Below, one piece after another: positions 46,781-56,748 of a stretch of DNA of 64,000 nucleotides; position 1 is the stretch's first letter; the number at the start of each line of letters is the position of its first letter. Under the pieces are notes generated by a model that made no database searches, had not been told where the DNA came from, and saw only the letters and a list, made by a program, of their open reading frames with translations. Position numbers and translations under genes: made by a program. The stretch is from Mesorhizobium sp. (GTDB lineage: Bacteria; Pseudomonadota; Alphaproteobacteria; Rhizobiales; Rhizobiaceae). The stretch spans positions 29,230-93,229 of the forward strand of contig JAIPUZ010000103.1 in the NCBI GenBank assembly GCA_022833215.1, written 5' to 3'.

Positions 46781-47641
46781 ATGGATGTGTTCAGGGCGGC
46801 AGCGGTGCAGATGCGTTCGGGCATGAGTCCTGAACGCAATGCGAAGGACATGGAGGCACTCGTCCGCGAGGCGGCCGGGCAGGGCGCGACCTATGTGCAG
46901 ACGCCGGAGATGACCGGCGCCATGGTGCGCGAAAAGGATGCCCGAGAAAAGCTGTTCGTATCCGAGGATCGCGATGTCGTCGTCGCGACCGCGCGCCGTC
47001 TGGCCGCGGAGCTCGGCATATTTCTCCATATAGGCTCCACGGCGATCCGTCGTGCCGATGGAAAGATCGCCAATCGCGCGCTGCTGTTCTCCCCGAAGGG
47101 CGAGACGCTCGCCAGCTACGACAAGATCCACATGTTCGACGTCGATCTGGATCATGGCGAGAGCTGGCGCGAATCCGCGGCCTATGAGCCCGGAACGCAG
47201 GCGGTCACCGCCGCCGTCCATGGCGTGACGCTGGGCTTTGCGATCTGCTACGATCTGCGTTTCCCGCAGCTTTTCCGTGCCGAGGCGCTGGCCGGGGCTC
47301 AGATTCTGAGCGTGCCGGCGGCCTTCACCCGCCAGACCGGCGAAGCGCACTGGCATGTGCTGCTGCGCGCGCGGGCCATCGAGAACGGGGCTTTCGTCGT
47401 TGCCGCCGCACAGGGCGGGCAGCACGAAGACGGGCGCGAGACTTTCGGCCATTCGCTGATCGTCGACCCCTGGGGGCGCATTCTTGCAGAGGCCGGTCAC
47501 GACCGGCCGGCGGTCATCGTGGCCGAGATCGACCCGGCCCAGTCGGCAGCGGCACGCGCCAAGATACCCAACCTGAAGAACGCGCGGGAGTTCACGCTGG
47601 CGGATGCCGCTGGCCGGACAATCGAAAGGGCAGAGGCTTGA
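46781..47641 (+). CDS. Carbon-nitrogen hydrolase, Nit1-like omega-amidase family
   Basis: This 286-residue nitrilase-superfamily protein has the Glu-Lys-Cys triad as TPEMTGAM (E43), YDKIHMFDVDL (K115) and GFAICYDLRFPQLFR (C156). It resembles the NitFhit/Nit1 branch, whose members hydrolyse deaminated glutathione, so repair of a glutathione by-product is plausible beside glutaredoxin; this is an inference. A GAGAGGA element precedes the ATG. The stop codon overlaps the TTG start of DUF1178. Confidence 0.9.
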   Translation: MDVFRAAAVQMRSGMSPERNAKDMEALVREAAGQGATYVQTPEMTGAMVREKDAREKLFVSEDRDVVVATARRLAAELGIFLHIGSTAIRRADGKIANRALLFSPKGETLASYDKIHMFDVDLDHGESWRESAAYEPGTQAVTAAVHGVTLGFAICYDLRFPQLFRAEALAGAQILSVPAAFTRQTGEAHWHVLLRARAIENGAFVVAAAQGGQHEDGRETFGHSLIVDPWGRILAEAGHDRPAVIVAEIDPAQSAAARAKIPNLKNAREFTLADAAGRTIERAEA

Positions 47642-48063
47642 TCCGCTTTTCCCTCGTCTGCGAGCATGACCATGAGTTCGAGGCCTGGTTTCGCAGCGGT
47701 GACGACTTCGAGACGCAGAAGAAGCGCGGCTTCGTCGATTGTCCGACCTGCGGCTCGTCCACGGTCGACAAGGCGCTGATGGCGCCGGCGCTCTCCACCT
47801 CGGAGAAGAAGGAGAAGATCGCGCTGGCCATGGGCGACGCGCAGCGCCGGGCGCTGGAGGAGATGAAGGCGCTGGCGGCGAAAGTGCGCGAGAATGCCGA
47901 CTATGTCGGCGACAAGTTCGCCGAGGAGGCCCGCAAGATCCATTTCGGAGAGGCCGAAGCGCGCGGCATCTACGGCGAGGCGACGCTGGAGGAGGCCAGG
48001 GATCTCGCAGAGGATGGCGTCGAGTTCATGCCGATCCCCGTTTTCCCCGACGACAGGAACTGA
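47638..48063 (+). CDS. DUF1178 family protein
   Basis: This 141-residue protein begins MIRFSLVCEHDHEFEAWFRSGDDF from a TTG codon that overlaps the preceding stop (TTGA), the same N-terminus as in other family members. A CxxC pair in DCPTCGSS resembles a zinc-ribbon half and the Cys in LVCEHDHEF may complete it. The C-terminal half is helical (KVRENADYVGDKFAEEARKIHFGEAE). The function is not known. Its order after comF, grxC and the nitrilase gene is conserved among rhizobia. Confidence 0.88.
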   Translation: MIRFSLVCEHDHEFEAWFRSGDDFETQKKRGFVDCPTCGSSTVDKALMAPALSTSEKKEKIALAMGDAQRRALEEMKALAAKVRENADYVGDKFAEEARKIHFGEAEARGIYGEATLEEARDLAEDGVEFMPIPVFPDDRN

Positions 48064-48150
48064 GCCTGTTCGCGCGCTGAGGTCTGGCCCAATCGTCTCC
48101 GCCGGTGCTGACACATTTGCGGGTCCGGTCCGGCAGGCTAGCTTCCGCAG

Positions 48151-49059
48151 ATGAAATCGCTCTGGGACTCGGCCGCCGGCCTTCTTCTGATTACCGGGTT
48201 CCTGCTCGGTGTCGGCCTTCCCCTCGGCAAGATCGCATCTGCCGCTGGCGTCCATGCGATGGTGTGGTCTTTCATCATCTCGCTGGGGGCCGGGGGTGTC
48301 CTGCTTTGCGTCCTGCTTGCGCGCCGCCAGCGGTTCAGGATGACCGCGCATCGGCTGCGCTACTTCCTGATCGCCGCCGCCATATCCTATGCGCTGCCCA
48401 ATCTGGTCGTCTTCTCCATCATTCCGAAGGTCGGTGCGGGCTACACCGGCATCATGTACACGCTTTCGCCGGTGGTCACGCTGGCGTTTTCGCTCCTGCT
48501 TGGCATGCAGCGCCCCAATGCGCTCGGTATGATTGGCATCGCCGTCGGCTTTGCAGGCGCCGCGATGGTCGCAGTCACCCGGGGCGAGGCGGCGCAGCCC
48601 GCCGACCCTGTCTGGGTGGCATTCGGCCTGCTTATCCCGGTGCTGCTGGCGGCCGGCAACATATACCGCACCATTGACTGGCCGGCCGACACGGGGCCGA
48701 CAGAACTTGCGGTCGGCAGCCATCTGGCATCGGCTGCAATGCTGCTCGCAGGGATCGTCTTGCTGCCGGGGTTGTCCGCTTTCGCGCCGCTTGCCGATGT
48801 GCCGGGCGCAACCTTGGCCCAGGTCGTGGCGGCAGCCGCCATGTTCGCCTTCTATTTCCGGCTGCAGGCTGTGGGCGGTCCGGTCTATCTGAGCCAGATC
48901 AGCTATGTCGCCGCAGCCGTTGCGCTGTTTGCCGGCACGCTTTTCCTGGGCGAGCACTATCGCTGGGAAACCTGGCTCGGAGCATTCATCGTGGTGATCG
49001 GCGTGGCCATCACCACCAGGGCGCAGAGAGCCGTGTTGCGGGAGCAGGCGGCCAGCTGA
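48151..49059 (+). CDS. DMT-superfamily transporter (EamA type), second copy
   Basis: This 302-residue protein has about ten hydrophobic spans in two EamA repeats: LLITGFLLGVGLPLGKIASAAG begins the first, and ELAVGSHLASAAMLLAGI the second, which ends with FLGEHYRWETWLGAFIVVIGVAITTRAQ. It is only distantly similar to the EamA carrier at 26355. The substrate is unknown. The gene stands 87 bases after DUF1178 and converges with ubiG. Confidence 0.87.
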   Translation: MKSLWDSAAGLLLITGFLLGVGLPLGKIASAAGVHAMVWSFIISLGAGGVLLCVLLARRQRFRMTAHRLRYFLIAAAISYALPNLVVFSIIPKVGAGYTGIMYTLSPVVTLAFSLLLGMQRPNALGMIGIAVGFAGAAMVAVTRGEAAQPADPVWVAFGLLIPVLLAAGNIYRTIDWPADTGPTELAVGSHLASAAMLLAGIVLLPGLSAFAPLADVPGATLAQVVAAAAMFAFYFRLQAVGGPVYLSQISYVAAAVALFAGTLFLGEHYRWETWLGAFIVVIGVAITTRAQRAVLREQAAS

Positions 49060-49075
49060 TGCCTGCCGCCCGTCT

Positions 49076-49828
49076 TCAGGCCGGTAACGGCCTTTCCGCC
49101 AGCACCATGTAGTTGACGTCCATGTCCTTCGACTTCTGCCAGCGGTCCGCCAGCGGATTATAGACGACGCCGGTGCGGTCGATGACGCCGAGGCCCGCGG
49201 CGGCCAGCGCGCTTTCGAGTTCGTCCGGCCGCACCAGCTTGCCGAACTGGTGGGTGCCGCGCGGCAGCCAGCGCAGGACATATTCGGCGCCGATGATGGC
49301 AAGCCCCAGTGCCTTCAGCGTGCGATTGATGGTGGCCACGAACATGATGCCGCCGGGACTGACCATCTCGCCGCACTTGTCGATGAACAGGCCGATGTCG
49401 GAAACGTGCTCCACCACTTCCATATTGAGCACCACGTCGAATTTCTCGCCGGCATCGGCAAGGTCCTCGGCCGTGGTCGCGCGATAGTCGATCCCGACGC
49501 CCGATTCGGCGGCATGAAGCTTCGCGACCTCGATGTTGGTGGCGGAGGCATCTGCACCCACCACCTGGGCGCCGAGCCGCGCCATCGGTTCGCAAAGAAG
49601 GCCGCCGCCGCAGCCGATGTCGAGTATGCGCAGGCCCTCGAAGGGGCGCGCCGCATGCGGGTCGCGGCCGAAACGCTCTGCGATCCTGTCGCGGATATAG
49701 GAAAGACGCACGGGGTTGAACTTGTGCAGGGGGCGGAACTTGCCGTTCGGGTTCCACCATTCCGCTGCAAGCGCGGAAAAACGTTCAACTTCTCCGGAAT
49801 CGATGGTCGATCGTCGGGTGTCGGACAT
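49076..49828 (-). CDS. ubiG: Ubiquinone biosynthesis O-methyltransferase
   Basis: UbiG performs both O-methylations of ubiquinone synthesis. The 250-residue protein has [31 protein letters not shown] (shown by its [12 protein letters not shown] core), the SAM loop [30 protein letters not shown] and [15 protein letters not shown]. The C-terminal [19 protein letters not shown] is also family-specific. The ATG at 49828 follows AGGAC and gives the usual length; the open frame upstream to 49957 is not conserved. lysC lies divergently, about 200 bases away. Confidence 0.96.
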   Translation of the reverse strand: MSDTRRSTIDSGEVERFSALAAEWWNPNGKFRPLHKFNPVRLSYIRDRIAERFGRDPHAARPFEGLRILDIGCGGGLLCEPMARLGAQVVGADASATNIEVAKLHAAESGVGIDYRATTAEDLADAGEKFDVVLNMEVVEHVSDIGLFIDKCGEMVSPGGIMFVATINRTLKALGLAIIGAEYVLRWLPRGTHQFGKLVRPDELESALAAAGLGVIDRTGVVYNPLADRWQKSKDMDVNYMVLAERPLPA

Positions 49829-50026
49829 GTCCTGTTCTCCGTGAAGGTCTACGAAGTCGGGTCTGGGGCAGCGAAAGTCAAGGCGGCATTTGCGCCGGCC
49901 TGCGGCAATCGCTTGCGCGCAAAGCATGTTTTGGCTAAGGAGACCGCGCATCGGCACAAGGGTTTCTCCTGCGTGCCAGACCGTTCATTTCGGGTCGTCC
50001 CCGGCATTCAAAGGCATTCCGCTTCC

Positions 50027-51280
50027 ATGGCGCGTATCGTGATGAAATTCGGCGGGACTTCGGTCGCCGACATCGCCCGCATCCGCAATGTGGCGCGGCA
50101 CGTCAAACGCGAGGTCGATTGCGGCCATGACGTCGCCGTCGTGGTTTCGGCTATGGCCGGCAAGACCAACGAGCTGGTGGCGTGGACACGCGAAGCTTCG
50201 CCCATGCACGACGCGCGCGAATATGACGCCGTCGTCGCTTCGGGAGAGCAGGTCACTGCCGGGTTGCTCGCCATCACCTTGCAGAGCATGGGCGTCAACG
50301 CCCGGTCCTGGCTCGGCTGGCAGATTCCGATCCGCACCGACAACTCGCACGGTGCCGCACGCATCCAGGAAATCGACGGCTCCTTCCTCATCCAGCGCTT
50401 TGAAGAAGGACAGGTTGCGGTGGTCGCCGGTTTCCAGGGGATCGCACCGGACAACCGCATCACCACGCTGGGCCGGGGCGGTTCCGACACCAGCGCCGTG
50501 GCCATCGCCGCAGCCGTCAATGCCGACCGTTGCGACATCTACACCGATGTGGACGGCGTCTATACGACCGATCCGCGCATGGAGCCGAAGGCGCGCCGCC
50601 TCGACCGCATCTCCTTCGAGGAAATGCTGGAAATGGCGTCGCTCGGCTCCAAGGTGCTGCAGGTACGCTCGGTTGAGCTTGCCATGGTGCACAAGGTGCG
50701 CACATTCGTGCGCTCGTCCTTCGTGGAGCCGGACGCCCCCGGCATGGACGATTTTCTCAATCCGCCTGGAACGCTCATTTGCGACGAGGATGAAATCGTG
50801 GAACAGCAGGTCGTCACCGGTATTGCCTACGCGAAGGACGAAGCGCAGATCTCGCTGCGCCGCGTCGCTGACCGTCCGGGCGTCGCCGCCGGCATTTTCG
50901 GGCCGCTCGCCGAGGCTGGCATCAATGTCGACATGATCGTCCAGAACATTTCCGAGGACGGCAAGTTCACGGACATGACCTTCACCATCCCGTCCGGCGA
51001 CGTCGCCAAGGCGCTGGCGGTTCTGGAAAAGGTGCGCGACACCATCGGCTACGACGCCATCCAGCATGAAGAAGGCATGTCCAAGGTGTCGGTGATCGGC
51101 ATCGGCATGCGCAGCCACGCCGGCGTTGCCGCCACGGCTTTCGAGGCGCTCTCGGAAAAGGGCATCAACATCCGCGCCATCACCACTTCGGAGATCAAGA
51201 TCTCGATCCTGATCGATGGACCCTATACAGAGCTTGCAGTGCGCACGCTCCATTCCGTATACGGTCTGGACAAGAGTTAA
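50027..51280 (+). CDS. lysC: Aspartate kinase
   Basis: LysC phosphorylates aspartate in the common pathway to lysine, threonine and methionine. The 417-residue monofunctional enzyme begins IVMKFGGTSVADIARI, has VVSAMAGKTNELV, the TTLGRGGSDTSAVA kinase loop, DIYTDVDGVYTTDPR, and two C-terminal ACT domains (about residues 265-415) with MIVQNISEDG and ITTSEIKISILID, which bind feedback inhibitors. The ATG at 50027 gives the family start. A terminator follows, separating it from ptsP. Confidence 0.97.
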   Translation: MARIVMKFGGTSVADIARIRNVARHVKREVDCGHDVAVVVSAMAGKTNELVAWTREASPMHDAREYDAVVASGEQVTAGLLAITLQSMGVNARSWLGWQIPIRTDNSHGAARIQEIDGSFLIQRFEEGQVAVVAGFQGIAPDNRITTLGRGGSDTSAVAIAAAVNADRCDIYTDVDGVYTTDPRMEPKARRLDRISFEEMLEMASLGSKVLQVRSVELAMVHKVRTFVRSSFVEPDAPGMDDFLNPPGTLICDEDEIVEQQVVTGIAYAKDEAQISLRRVADRPGVAAGIFGPLAEAGINVDMIVQNISEDGKFTDMTFTIPSGDVAKALAVLEKVRDTIGYDAIQHEEGMSKVSVIGIGMRSHAGVAATAFEALSEKGINIRAITTSEIKISILIDGPYTELAVRTLHSVYGLDKS

Positions 51281-51287
51281 GGGCCGC

Positions 51288-51309
51288 GGGCCCGGAAGCG
51301 GGCCTTTTC
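51288..51309 (+). terminator. Rho-independent terminator after lysC
   Basis: GGCCCG (51289-51294) pairs with CGGGCC (51299-51304) around GAAG and is followed by TTTT. Confidence 0.75.
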
Positions 51310-51355
51310 CGGCGCGCGGGACCGGGCGGCGCGACTATTGGAGAAAGACGCCGCG

Positions 51356-53626
51356 ATGCGCGAAACGGCGGTCGGCCCACGCGTTCTGCTGAAACGGTTG
51401 CGCGAGCTCATGCAGGAGCCGCTGGAGCCGCAGGATCGACTCGACCGGATCGTGCGCGACATCGCCGCCAACATGGTGGCCGAGGTCTGTTCGCTCTACG
51501 TGCTGCGCGCCGATTCGGTGCTGGAGCTCTACGCCACCGAAGGTCTTAATCCTTCCGCAGTTCACCTCGTGCAACTGCGTCTCGGCCAGGGTCTGGTCGG
51601 CACTATCGCAGCCAGTGCGCGGCCGCTCAATCTGTCCAACGCGCAGGAGCATCCCGCCTTCGCCTATTTGCCGGAGACCGGCGAGGAGATCTACCATTCG
51701 TTCCTCGGCGTGCCGCTGCTGCGCGCCGGGCGCACGCTCGGCGTTCTGGTCGTCCAGAACAAGACCATGCGCAGCTATCGCGACGACGAGGTCGAGGCGC
51801 TTGAAACCACTGCGATGGTGATCGCCGAGATGATCGCCACCGGCGATCTGGCACGCCTGTCGCGTCCCGGCCTCGAACTGGATCTCAAGCGGCCGGTTTC
51901 CTTCGGCGGCGCTTCCTTCAACGACGGCATCGGGCTCGGTCATGTCGTGCTGCACGAGCCGCGCGTCGTCGTCACCAACCTGTTCAACGAGGACAGCGAG
52001 GAGGAGGTGCGGCGGCTGGAAACAGCGCTCGGCTCGCTCAGGCTGTCCATCGACGACATGCTGGAGCGTCGCGACGTCGCCTTCGAGGGCGAGCATCGCG
52101 AGGTTCTGGAAGCCTACCGCATGTTCGCCAACGACCGTGGCTGGGTGCGGCGCCTGGAAGAGGCGATCCGCAACGGCCTGACGGCGGAAGCGGCGGTCGA
52201 AAAGGTCCAGAGCGACATGCGCGCGCGCATGATCCACATGACCGATCCTTATCTGCGCGAGCGGATGAGCGATTTCGACGATCTTGCCAACCGGCTGCTG
52301 CGCCAGCTCATGGGGACGGGGCCGGAGGATATCGCCGCCGCGTTGCCCAAGGATGCGATCATCGTGGCGCGGTCCATGGGAGCGGCAGAGTTGCTCGACT
52401 ATCCGCGCGAGAAGCTGCGCGGGCTGGTTCTGGAAGACGGTGCAGCCACCAGCCATGTGGTGATCGTGGCGCGCGCCACCGGCATACCGGTTGTCGGGCA
52501 GGTCAAGGGCGCGGTGTCCATGGCCGAGAACGGCGACGCCATCATTGTGGATGGCGACGAGGGTGCGGTGCATCTGCGTCCGCAATCCGACCTGGAGGCC
52601 GCCTATGCCGAAAAGGTGCGTTTCCGTGCCCGCAGGCAGGAGCTTTACCGGGAGCTGCGCAACCAGCCTTCGGTGTCCAGAGACGGCGTCCCCGTCGAAC
52701 TGCTCATGAATGCCGGCCTGCTGGTCGATCTGCCGCAGCTTGCCGAATCCGGTGCTGCGGGCATCGGCCTGTTCCGCACCGAATTGCAGTTCATGGTCGC
52801 CTCGACCTTCCCGCGCGCCGAAAGCCAGGAACAGCTCTATCGCGATGTGCTGGACGCCGCGCGCGGCAAGCCCGTCACCTTCCGAACGATCGATATCGGC
52901 GGCGACAAGGTGCTGCCGTACTTCAAGAACAATACCCCGGAAGAAAATCCGGCACTGGGCTGGCGCGCCATCCGTCTCACCCTCGACCGGCCGGGTCTGC
53001 TGCGCACCCAGATCCGTGCGTTGCTCAAGGCCGCCGGCGGGCGCGAGCTGAAGCTGATGCTGCCGATGGTGACGGAACTGGGCGAGATCGCGCAGGCCCG
53101 CGAGATCATCGACCGCGAGGTCCGGCACCTGTCGCGTTTCGCGCATCTCCTACCCAACAGCCTCAAGCTCGGCGCGATGATCGAGGTGCCCTCGCTGCTT
53201 TTCCAGCTCGACGAGCTGATGAAGGCTGTGGACTTCGTTTCGGTCGGCTCGAACGACCTGTTCCAGTTCGTCATGGCGGTGGATCGCGGCAATACGCTGG
53301 TGGCGGATCGTTTCGATCCGCTTTCGATACCGTTCCTGCGGGTTCTGAAGACCATCGCCGATGCGGGAAAGCGCAACCACACGCCTGTCACGCTGTGCGG
53401 CGAACTGGCTGGCAAGCCGATCTCGGCGATGGTTCTGATCGGGCTTGGTTTCCGCTCCATCTCCATGTCGCCGGCCTCTGTCGGGCCGGTCAAGGCCATG
53501 CTGACGGAGCTGCCCGTGGCGGAGCTGGAGGCTTTCTTCGAGGACAACCTGTCGGCCCCGGCCAACGACATTCCTATGCGGGCGCTGTTGCAGGCATTCG
53601 CCGACGATCACTCCATTCCTCTTTAG
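51356..53626 (+). CDS. ptsP: Phosphoenolpyruvate-protein phosphotransferase, EI-Ntr (PtsP)
   Basis: PtsP takes phosphate from PEP and passes it to HPr-type proteins in the nitrogen-related PTS. The 756-residue protein has an N-terminal GAF domain (about residues 1-165, with SLYVLRADSVLELYATEGL), then the EI core: phosphorylated H367 in LEDGAATSHVVIVARATGIP, the PEP-binding GLFRTELQFM and RTIDIGGDKVLPYF, and the catalytic Cys in TLCGELAGKP. The likely phosphate acceptor, HPr, is encoded at 23581. The ATG at 51356 is chosen over an in-frame TTG at 51338. prfA follows after 18 bases. Confidence 0.95.
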   Translation: MRETAVGPRVLLKRLRELMQEPLEPQDRLDRIVRDIAANMVAEVCSLYVLRADSVLELYATEGLNPSAVHLVQLRLGQGLVGTIAASARPLNLSNAQEHPAFAYLPETGEEIYHSFLGVPLLRAGRTLGVLVVQNKTMRSYRDDEVEALETTAMVIAEMIATGDLARLSRPGLELDLKRPVSFGGASFNDGIGLGHVVLHEPRVVVTNLFNEDSEEEVRRLETALGSLRLSIDDMLERRDVAFEGEHREVLEAYRMFANDRGWVRRLEEAIRNGLTAEAAVEKVQSDMRARMIHMTDPYLRERMSDFDDLANRLLRQLMGTGPEDIAAALPKDAIIVARSMGAAELLDYPREKLRGLVLEDGAATSHVVIVARATGIPVVGQVKGAVSMAENGDAIIVDGDEGAVHLRPQSDLEAAYAEKVRFRARRQELYRELRNQPSVSRDGVPVELLMNAGLLVDLPQLAESGAAGIGLFRTELQFMVASTFPRAESQEQLYRDVLDAARGKPVTFRTIDIGGDKVLPYFKNNTPEENPALGWRAIRLTLDRPGLLRTQIRALLKAAGGRELKLMLPMVTELGEIAQAREIIDREVRHLSRFAHLLPNSLKLGAMIEVPSLLFQLDELMKAVDFVSVGSNDLFQFVMAVDRGNTLVADRFDPLSIPFLRVLKTIADAGKRNHTPVTLCGELAGKPISAMVLIGLGFRSISMSPASVGPVKAMLTELPVAELEAFFEDNLSAPANDIPMRALLQAFADDHSIPL

Positions 53627-53644
53627 ACCGGCCCCGGTAATTGT

Positions 53645-54721
53645 ATGTCTCTTCTGCCACGTGAGCGCATGGATCAGGTCGTCAAGCGTTTCGAGATGCT
53701 CGAAGCGCAGATGGCGGCAGGGCCGGAACCGGACGCCTATGTAAGGATGGCGTCGGAATATTCCGAGATTCAGGATCTTGTCGGCAAGATTCGCGCCCTG
53801 CGCAGCGCCGAGCGCGAGCAGGCCGATCTTTCGGCCATGCTGGCCGACAAGGCGACCGATGCCGACATGCGCGAGCTGGCCGAGGCTGAGCTGCCGGGGC
53901 TGGAAGAGCGTGTCGAAGCGCTGGAGCGCGACATCCAGATCCTGCTTCTGCCCAGGGATGCGGCTGACGAGAAGAATGCCATCCTGGAAATACGCGCCGG
54001 TACCGGCGGCGACGAGGCCGCACTTTTCGCGGGCGATCTCTTCCGCATGTATGAGCGCTACGCGGCAGCCCATGGCTGGCGCTTCGAGACGATTTCGGCC
54101 AGCGAAGGCGACGTCGGCGGCTACAAGGAAATCATTGCCAGCGTTTCCGGCAAGGGCGTGTTCGCGCATCTGAAATTCGAATCGGGCGTGCATCGTGTGC
54201 AGCGCGTGCCCGAGACCGAAGCGCAGGGGCGCATCCACACCTCCGCCGCCACCGTGGCGGTGCTTCCCGAAGCGGAGGAGGTCGACATCGACATCCGGGC
54301 CGAGGATATCCGCATCGACACCATGCGCGCGTCGGGCGCGGGTGGCCAGCATGTCAACACCACCGATTCGGCCGTGCGCATCACGCACCTGCCGACCGGC
54401 ATCATGGTGGTCTCCGCGGAAAAGTCCCAGCACCAGAACCGGGCGCGGGCGATGCAGATCCTGCGCGCGCGCCTGTTCGACATGGAACGCAGCCGGGCCG
54501 AGGAAGAGCGCTCCGAATCGCGCAAGTCGCAGGTCGGCTCCGGCGACCGATCCGAGCGCATCCGTACCTACAATTTCCCTCAGGGGCGGGTGACCGACCA
54601 TCGCATCAACCTCACCCTCTACAAGCTCGACCGCGTGATGATGGGCGAAATGGACGAGATCATCGATGCGCTGATCGCCGACCACCAGTCAAAACTGCTC
54701 GCCGACATGAGCGAAAGCTGA
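53645..54721 (+). CDS. prfA: Peptide chain release factor 1
   Basis: RF1 terminates translation at UAA and UAG. The 358-residue protein has the peptidyl-hydrolysis motif [17 protein letters not shown] (GGQ at residues 233-235). The stop-codon recognition tripeptide PxT appears as PET (residues 189-191) in [14 protein letters not shown], where E. coli has PAT. The gene is a UAG reader, relevant to the TAG in the broken acetyltransferase at 1122. prmC, which methylates the GGQ glutamine, starts seven bases after the stop codon, so the modifier is co-expressed with its target. Confidence 0.97.
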   Translation: MSLLPRERMDQVVKRFEMLEAQMAAGPEPDAYVRMASEYSEIQDLVGKIRALRSAEREQADLSAMLADKATDADMRELAEAELPGLEERVEALERDIQILLLPRDAADEKNAILEIRAGTGGDEAALFAGDLFRMYERYAAAHGWRFETISASEGDVGGYKEIIASVSGKGVFAHLKFESGVHRVQRVPETEAQGRIHTSAATVAVLPEAEEVDIDIRAEDIRIDTMRASGAGGQHVNTTDSAVRITHLPTGIMVVSAEKSQHQNRARAMQILRARLFDMERSRAEEERSESRKSQVGSGDRSERIRTYNFPQGRVTDHRINLTLYKLDRVMMGEMDEIIDALIADHQSKLLADMSES

Positions 54722-54728
54722 CGCCGCC

Positions 54729-55601
54729 ATGACGGCTGACGCCTCCGCGACCCTTGGCACCTTGCTGCGCTCAGCGCGGCACAAGCTCGCCGAATCGGGA
54801 ATCGCGGACGCCGCGCTCGATTCGCGGCTGCTGGTCGAGCATTTTACCGGTACGACCCGTAGCGATGGTATCGCGCGGCCGGGGATGGTTGTCGATTCAG
54901 GCGCAGCCGCCGAGGTCGAATCGGCCCTCGAGCGCCGGTGCCGGGGCGAGCCCGTCCACCGTATTCTCGGGTTTCGCGAATTCTACGGCCTGCGCCTTTC
55001 GCTGTCGTCCGAGACGCTTGAACCGCGTCCCGATACCGAAGTGCTGGTCGACGCGGTGCTGCCGTTCATGCGCGCGGTGGTTGCGCGGAAAGGCGAATGC
55101 CGGGTGCTCGACCTTGGCACCGGGACCGGGGCCATCGCGCTGGCCTTGCTTGCCAATGTGCCGGAGGCAACGGCAACCGCTGTCGACATCTCGGACGACG
55201 CCCTGGCGACGGCCACCCGAAATGCCGCGGATCTCGGGCTTTCGGCCCGCTTCACCGCAAAAAAGTCGGACTGGTTCGCGCAAATTTCGGGCCGCTACGG
55301 TGTAATCGCCTCGAACCCTCCCTATATCGGCTCGCAGGAGATCGCAGCGCTGCAGAAGGAAGTGCGGCTGTTCGATCCCCTTCGCGCCCTTGATGGCGGC
55401 GAGGACGGGCTTGGCCCCTACCGGATCATCGCTGCTGGCGCCGCGTCCCGCCTCGAAGCGGGTGGATTGGTCGCTGTCGAGATCGGCAGCACGCAGCGCT
55501 TGGATGTCGCCGCCATTTTCGAGTGCGAAGGTTTCCGGCTGGAACGCACGGTCGCCGATCTCGCCGGAAACGACCGGGTTTTGCTGTTCGCAACTGCGTA
55601 A
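54729..55601 (+). CDS. prmC: Release factor glutamine methyltransferase
   Basis: PrmC methylates the glutamine of the GGQ motif in RF1 and RF2. The 290-residue protein has an N-terminal helical domain that includes [12 protein letters not shown] and [16 protein letters not shown]-like family residues ([13 protein letters not shown]), the SAM loop [16 protein letters not shown], and the active-site motif [13 protein letters not shown]. The later [14 protein letters not shown] is also typical. It forms an operon with prfA. Confidence 0.95.
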   Translation: MTADASATLGTLLRSARHKLAESGIADAALDSRLLVEHFTGTTRSDGIARPGMVVDSGAAAEVESALERRCRGEPVHRILGFREFYGLRLSLSSETLEPRPDTEVLVDAVLPFMRAVVARKGECRVLDLGTGTGAIALALLANVPEATATAVDISDDALATATRNAADLGLSARFTAKKSDWFAQISGRYGVIASNPPYIGSQEIAALQKEVRLFDPLRALDGGEDGLGPYRIIAAGAASRLEAGGLVAVEIGSTQRLDVAAIFECEGFRLERTVADLAGNDRVLLFATA

Positions 55602-55916
55602 GGAGCCTGCGGGCGCGACGAAATAACGCTTGGCAAGGTCTGCAAATATGGATAGGGTCACCTCAACCGGATGAGTTGAAGCGGGCAGGTCTTCCCAGAG
55701 ATTCGGTTCCCTTGGACATAGCTGCCTATCGCGCAAACGGGCGCTGAATGCTTCGCGGGGAATCATCCGGAAAGTGTTATGTGACCTGAACACAAGGTGG
55801 CACGTGGCGCCAACGCAATCGATGCGGGCGAGCACCGGCGGGATAGCAGATCGGCAGGCCTTGTGAGCACTGCCGCCGCGATAGGTTTTTCTTGATTTCC
55901 AACTGAAGAGACTCGG
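55602..55916. other. Gap before the DUF4167 gene
   Basis: These 315 bases hold no gene that I recognise on either strand; open frames here are short and lack family motifs. A GAAGAGA element just before 55917 is the ribosome binding site of the next gene. No clear promoter or terminator was found. Confidence 0.5.
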
Positions 55917-56735
55917 ATGAGGCCACAACAGCAGAACAGGCGCATGCGCGGCCGTAATAACAACGGCGGCAACAATAACAACAACAACCGCAAGGGGCCG
56001 AATCCGCTCAGCCGCAACTATGAGAGCAACGGGCCGGACGTGAAGATTCGCGGTTCCGCCCAGCAGATCGCCGAAAAATATGCAGCGCTGGCCCGCGATG
56101 CCATGAGCTCCGGCGACCGCGTGATAGCCGAGAACTATCTCCAGCATGCCGAGCACTACAACCGCATCATTGCCGCCGCCCAGGCGCAGATGCCGATCCA
56201 GAACGTGCAGCCGGCGCGCGACGATTTCGACGATGAAGGCGATGAAGACCATGAGACCGAGGCTGCGGCCCCGGTCAACGGCGGCGAGACCCACGCCCCG
56301 GCGGCAGTCAACGGGTCCGGCCCGCAGCCGGTGATCGAAGGCGTCCCGGCCGAAGTGGCGCTGAACGCCGAGACCGAAACATCAGGCGAGAGCCGGGCCA
56401 GTCGCGAAGGCGGCAGAAACCGTGAGCGTGCAGGCGGCCGCGGTGAGCGCCGCCCGCGTGACGCGCGTCAGAAAGATAGGGACATCGTCGCGGAGACCGT
56501 GCAGGCCGAAGCGCCCGCTGCTCCTGCCATTGCCGAGGAGCCTGCATCCGCTCCCGTGCAGCCGGCGAAGGATCGCGGCCCGGCTGCTCTGGCCGCTGCG
56601 GCAGAAGTCAAGGAGGCCGAAGTGGAAGCCCCGGCCAAGCCGCGCCGTCCGCGCAAGCCGCGCGTCACCGCAGCGGCGAAGGAAGCCGCTGCCGCCGAGG
56701 ATGCACCGACCGAAGCGCCTGCCTCGGAAGGCTGA
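55917..56735 (+). CDS. DUF4167 domain protein with Asn-rich head
   Basis: This 272-residue protein starts with an Arg- and Asn-rich, low-complexity head (MRPQQQNRRMRGRNNNGG and a following Asn run). The DUF4167 core (about residues 30-95) reads NPLSRNYESNGPDVKIRGSA and then AEKYAALARDAMSSGDRVIAENYLQHAEHYNRI, cut here at its helical part. A long disordered Ala/Glu/Pro and Arg-rich tail follows. The basic head and helical core suggest nucleic-acid or ribosome association, but no function is established. It lies between prmC and clpB, as in many rhizobia. Confidence 0.88.
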   Translation: MRPQQQNRRMRGRNNNGGNNNNNNRKGPNPLSRNYESNGPDVKIRGSAQQIAEKYAALARDAMSSGDRVIAENYLQHAEHYNRIIAAAQAQMPIQNVQPARDDFDDEGDEDHETEAAAPVNGGETHAPAAVNGSGPQPVIEGVPAEVALNAETETSGESRASREGGRNRERAGGRGERRPRDARQKDRDIVAETVQAEAPAAPAIAEEPASAPVQPAKDRGPAALAAAAEVKEAEVEAPAKPRRPRKPRVTAAAKEAAAAEDAPTEAPASEG

Positions 56736-56748
56736 CCGGTTTTCCGAT

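Noticed and set aside
51335-53146. 603-codon minus-strand open frame across ptsP, and similar frames at 57536-59371 (clpB) and 53150-54685 (prfA)
   Set aside because: All are antisense to well-supported genes and lack motifs or ribosome binding sites.
55921-55995. Asn-codon-rich tract as a simple-sequence repeat with phase variation
   Set aside because: The AAC/AAT run is imperfect and in frame with the DUF4167 gene; it encodes the usual low-complexity head of the family.
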